From JARRKU01 sp963675565 (GTDB lineage: Bacteria; Desulfobacterota; Desulfobacteria; Desulfobacterales; Desulfosarcinaceae), in assembly GCA_963675565.2 (NCBI GenBank), contig CAXXYD010000004.1, forward strand, positions 124,001 through 188,000: a stretch of DNA of 64,000 nucleotides. The letters run 5' to 3'. The position numbers and the translations under genes were made by a program. How positions within the stretch are numbered: the stretch's first letter is position 1; each line of letters begins with the position of its first letter. The notes beneath the pieces were generated by a model, which worked only from the letters and a program-made list of their open reading frames with translations, was not told the DNA's origin and ran no database searches. Shown here in pieces: positions 59,933-64,000 of this stretch.

Positions 59933-61471
59933 TTATCGCTCTATATTGCTTGCAAGTCGCAGAAGTATGGAAAATTCGGCTCCCTGCCCGGGCAGGCTCT
60001 CAGCAGATATACTTCCTCCCATGCCGTCGGCAATCATGTAGCTGACAGCCAAACCGAGTCCTGTTCCCTTGCCGGGTTCTTTCGTCGTATAGAAAGGGTC
60101 AAAGATATTTTGCAATTGCCGGGCTGAAATTCCCGGGCCATTGTCTGCTACCGTGATTTTGATGTTCTCGCTTTTTTGGCCATTTTCAGCAGTTACGGCG
60201 GTATGTACCCGAATAACCCCTTTTGCTCTGCCTGGACTGCTGTTGATGGCATCAGCCGCATTGAGAAACAGGTTCAAAAAGATCTGCCGAAGTTGATCCT
60301 CGTTACCCAGCACTATGTCCGACTCAGCCTTCAAATCGAATTTCATCTGGATATCGGCCATCAGCGGCTGCACACGCATAACCTGGGCGATGTCTTGAAT
60401 AACGGAATGCAAAGCAACCGGCTGATGCTCGATTTCTTTGGCCCGGGCAAGATCCAGCAGCTGTCGAATGATGGAATTGATGCGCTGCACTTCAGCCTCG
60501 GTGCGCTGTAGAAAATCAGTCTTGTCCGCATCGTCCAGATCTTTTTGCTTCAGCAGATCCAGATAACCCAGAACAATACCTATCGGATTCCCGATCTCGT
60601 GAGCGATGCCGGCAGCCAGCCGGCCGACGGATGCCAGCTTTTCTGCACGAATGATTTCCTTCTGGGCCACCTGAAGCTCCCGATTGGCCGTTTCAAGAGA
60701 AGAAACGGTTTTCTGCAGCTTATTCTTATCGGAAGAAATTCTTGTCAGCATTCGGTTCAGCGACAAGGAAAGGCGGTTAAGCTCATTGTCCTCCTGCCGA
60801 AAAGCAAAAAAGGGGTCCTCGTTTTCATTAAAATCATCAGCCTGTTTTACGATTCGGTCGATGGGTTTCAAGTACAATCGGAAAATTCTATACAGACCGA
60901 CTAGGGTCAGTATGCAGGTATTGATGATGATATATAAAAAAATCGCCTGGTGGTAGCCGCGCAACTGGTCGAAAATAGGATTCAATGGCACAATGGCGGC
61001 CACCACCCCCGCCGGTTCCCCGTCAACCAGAACCGGTACGGCGATTGATATGGCGCTGGAATGCCACCAGAAAACCGACCATGTGCGGCCAAGTTCATCC
61101 GATACCGGCTTTTTGTTTTCCAGAATATCTCTGATTCGGGCGGGTGCCAGCGACAAAGGGTGCGCCGCTTGAGCATGATAGAGGCTGCTGCCGCTCTTAT
61201 CCCATATACCGATTGCAGAAAACATCGAAGTGAACTGCCCAAATATGAGTTCCGGGCGAAGTCCGGCGGCCGGCTCGCCCCCATAGTTTGAAATGGCAGA
61301 AAAATAGAGCCCCCCCAAACGCTCAAGGGTATCCCGGCTCTGCGCAATTTCATCGCGGGTCATGATATTTTGAATGACAACGACAATGAGGATATCGGTT
61401 ATTAAAGCCGATAGAAGCAACAATATCGCAACGTTAATTGCGATTTTGGATTTCAGCCCCCTGGCAGTCAC
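59933..61471 (-). CDS. Membrane sensor histidine kinase, DctB-like layout
   Basis: This 512-residue kinase begins with a membrane helix (INVAILLLLSALITDILIVVV). A periplasmic sensor domain of about 150 residues follows, with a second helix (YIIINTCILTLVGLYRIF) and a HAMP-like linker. HisKA follows at about 280 (ASVGRLAAGIAHEIGNPIGIVL, H-box histidine in AHEIGNP), then HATPase (FLNAADAINSSPGR, DNGPGISARQL, GKGTGLGLAV). The GTG at 61471 has AGGGGC upstream. Its partner regulator follows at 59896. The ligand is unknown. Confidence 0.93.
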   Translation of the reverse strand: MTARGLKSKIAINVAILLLLSALITDILIVVVIQNIMTRDEIAQSRDTLERLGGLYFSAISNYGGEPAAGLRPELIFGQFTSMFSAIGIWDKSGSSLYHAQAAHPLSLAPARIRDILENKKPVSDELGRTWSVFWWHSSAISIAVPVLVDGEPAGVVAAIVPLNPIFDQLRGYHQAIFLYIIINTCILTLVGLYRIFRLYLKPIDRIVKQADDFNENEDPFFAFRQEDNELNRLSLSLNRMLTRISSDKNKLQKTVSSLETANRELQVAQKEIIRAEKLASVGRLAAGIAHEIGNPIGIVLGYLDLLKQKDLDDADKTDFLQRTEAEVQRINSIIRQLLDLARAKEIEHQPVALHSVIQDIAQVMRVQPLMADIQMKFDLKAESDIVLGNEDQLRQIFLNLFLNAADAINSSPGRAKGVIRVHTAVTAENGQKSENIKITVADNGPGISARQLQNIFDPFYTTKEPGKGTGLGLAVSYMIADGMGGSISAESLPGQGAEFSILLRLASNIER

Positions 61472-61554
61472 TTCAGCCCCTTTTCAATAATCTCATCAAA
61501 TCATATAACACACTGTAACCATAACACATTCACATTCTTAACGCAATCCGACAG

Positions 61555-61623
61555 AAAAGGGGACGTATATCAGGTTATAAGTTAATCACAGATTAACTTA
61601 TAACCTGATATACGTCCCCTTTT
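61555..61623. repeat. REPIN/MITE-like long palindrome with GGGGACGT end (copy 2)
   Basis: Arms at 61555-61587 and 61591-61623 are perfectly complementary over 33 bases, around the loop ACA. The shared core is ATATCAGGTTATAAGTTAAT, with AAAAGGGGACGT at the outer end. It is nearly identical to 36916-36967. It sits between a kinase gene and the rRNA terminator. The form matches REP/REPIN elements spread by RAYT transposases, but no RAYT is in the window. Confidence 0.85.
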
Positions 61624-61632
61624 GCCCCCCAC

Positions 61633-61670
61633 CAATAAAAAACCCGGAATCGCTATGCGATTCCGGGTTT
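61633..61670 (-). terminator. rRNA operon terminator
   Basis: On the minus strand AAACCCGGAATCGC and GCGATTCCGGGTTT pair as a stem of about 13 bases around a short loop (ATA), followed by a T-run into TTTTTTATTGG. It lies about ten bases after the 5S gene and ends the rRNA operon. Confidence 0.9.
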
Positions 61671-61680
61671 GAAGATTTTT

Positions 61681-61794
<114 letters not shown>

Positions 61795-61867
61795 AACTTG
61801 AGAACTTGTTTCGATTCAATCTGAATCTGATTTACAAACATCTTATAACGGACTTATGTCGATTGTT

Positions 61868-64000
<2,133 letters not shown>

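Noticed and set aside
61795..61867. tRNA in the 23S-5S spacer
   Set aside because: The spacer of about 70 bases shows no cloverleaf or conserved tRNA blocks.

Overview
The window reads as chromosome of a Gram-negative, high-GC sulfate-reducer-like bacterium. Several things point to the Desulfobacterota, near Desulfosarcina/Desulfobacteraceae: many sigma-54-dependent response regulators and PAS/HAMP kinases, abundant amino-acid and peptide ABC transporters, two proteins of the L-2-amino-thiazoline-4-carboxylate hydrolase family, and a KamA-type radical SAM enzyme. This placement is inferred from gene style only; no database search was possible. The right end is the 3' part of an rRNA operon on the minus strand (5S and most of 23S).

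Left part (1-15 kb): a truncated OmpA/TPR outer-membrane protein, a FemAB-like acyltransferase and ClpS come first. A TPP riboswitch with a transcription terminator follows and controls thiS-thiG-thiH-thiF-thiE (thiazole synthesis and coupling). Next are a small XRE regulator/small membrane protein pair and a complete oligopeptide/nickel-type ABC transporter (binding protein, two permeases, two ATPases) with a CheR-like methyltransferase gene inside it.

15-24.5 kb: a minus-strand cluster of lysine 2,3-aminomutase (KamA), two ATP-grasp ligases, a 751-residue acetyltransferase/deacetylase/acetyltransferase fusion and a small basic protein looks like an undescribed pathway for a beta-amino-acid-containing small molecule. 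A divergent 1020-residue membrane protein has no clear family.

24.8-33.3 kb is a signalling region. It holds a hybrid kinase, a sigma-54 response regulator, a membrane histidine kinase, a peptide-binding lipoprotein without its own permeases, and a single-domain receiver. Between the last two is a previously easy-to-miss 31-codon gene for a secreted micropeptide, with a near-perfect sigma-54 promoter, a strong Shine-Dalgarno site and its own terminator. Together these could form a peptide signalling circuit in a Gram-negative bacterium.

33.5-48 kb: the ABC-F protein Uup; a shikimate-kinase-like protein; a transport/catabolic block made of a GntR regulator, an ATC-hydrolase-like protein, LivKHMGF, an FGGY kinase and a second ATC-hydrolase-like protein; a PAS kinase; and an AT-richer lipoprotein hydrolase in a gene-poor stretch. 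48-61.5 kb: NAD synthetase, a GNAT, LysE, a single-domain asparaginase, a TauE/SafE exporter, an EamA transporter and the AapJQMP general amino-acid transporter behind a sigma-54 two-component system. At least six copies of an intergenic dispersed repeat, and two long palindromes with GGGGACGT-type ends, are scattered through the window.
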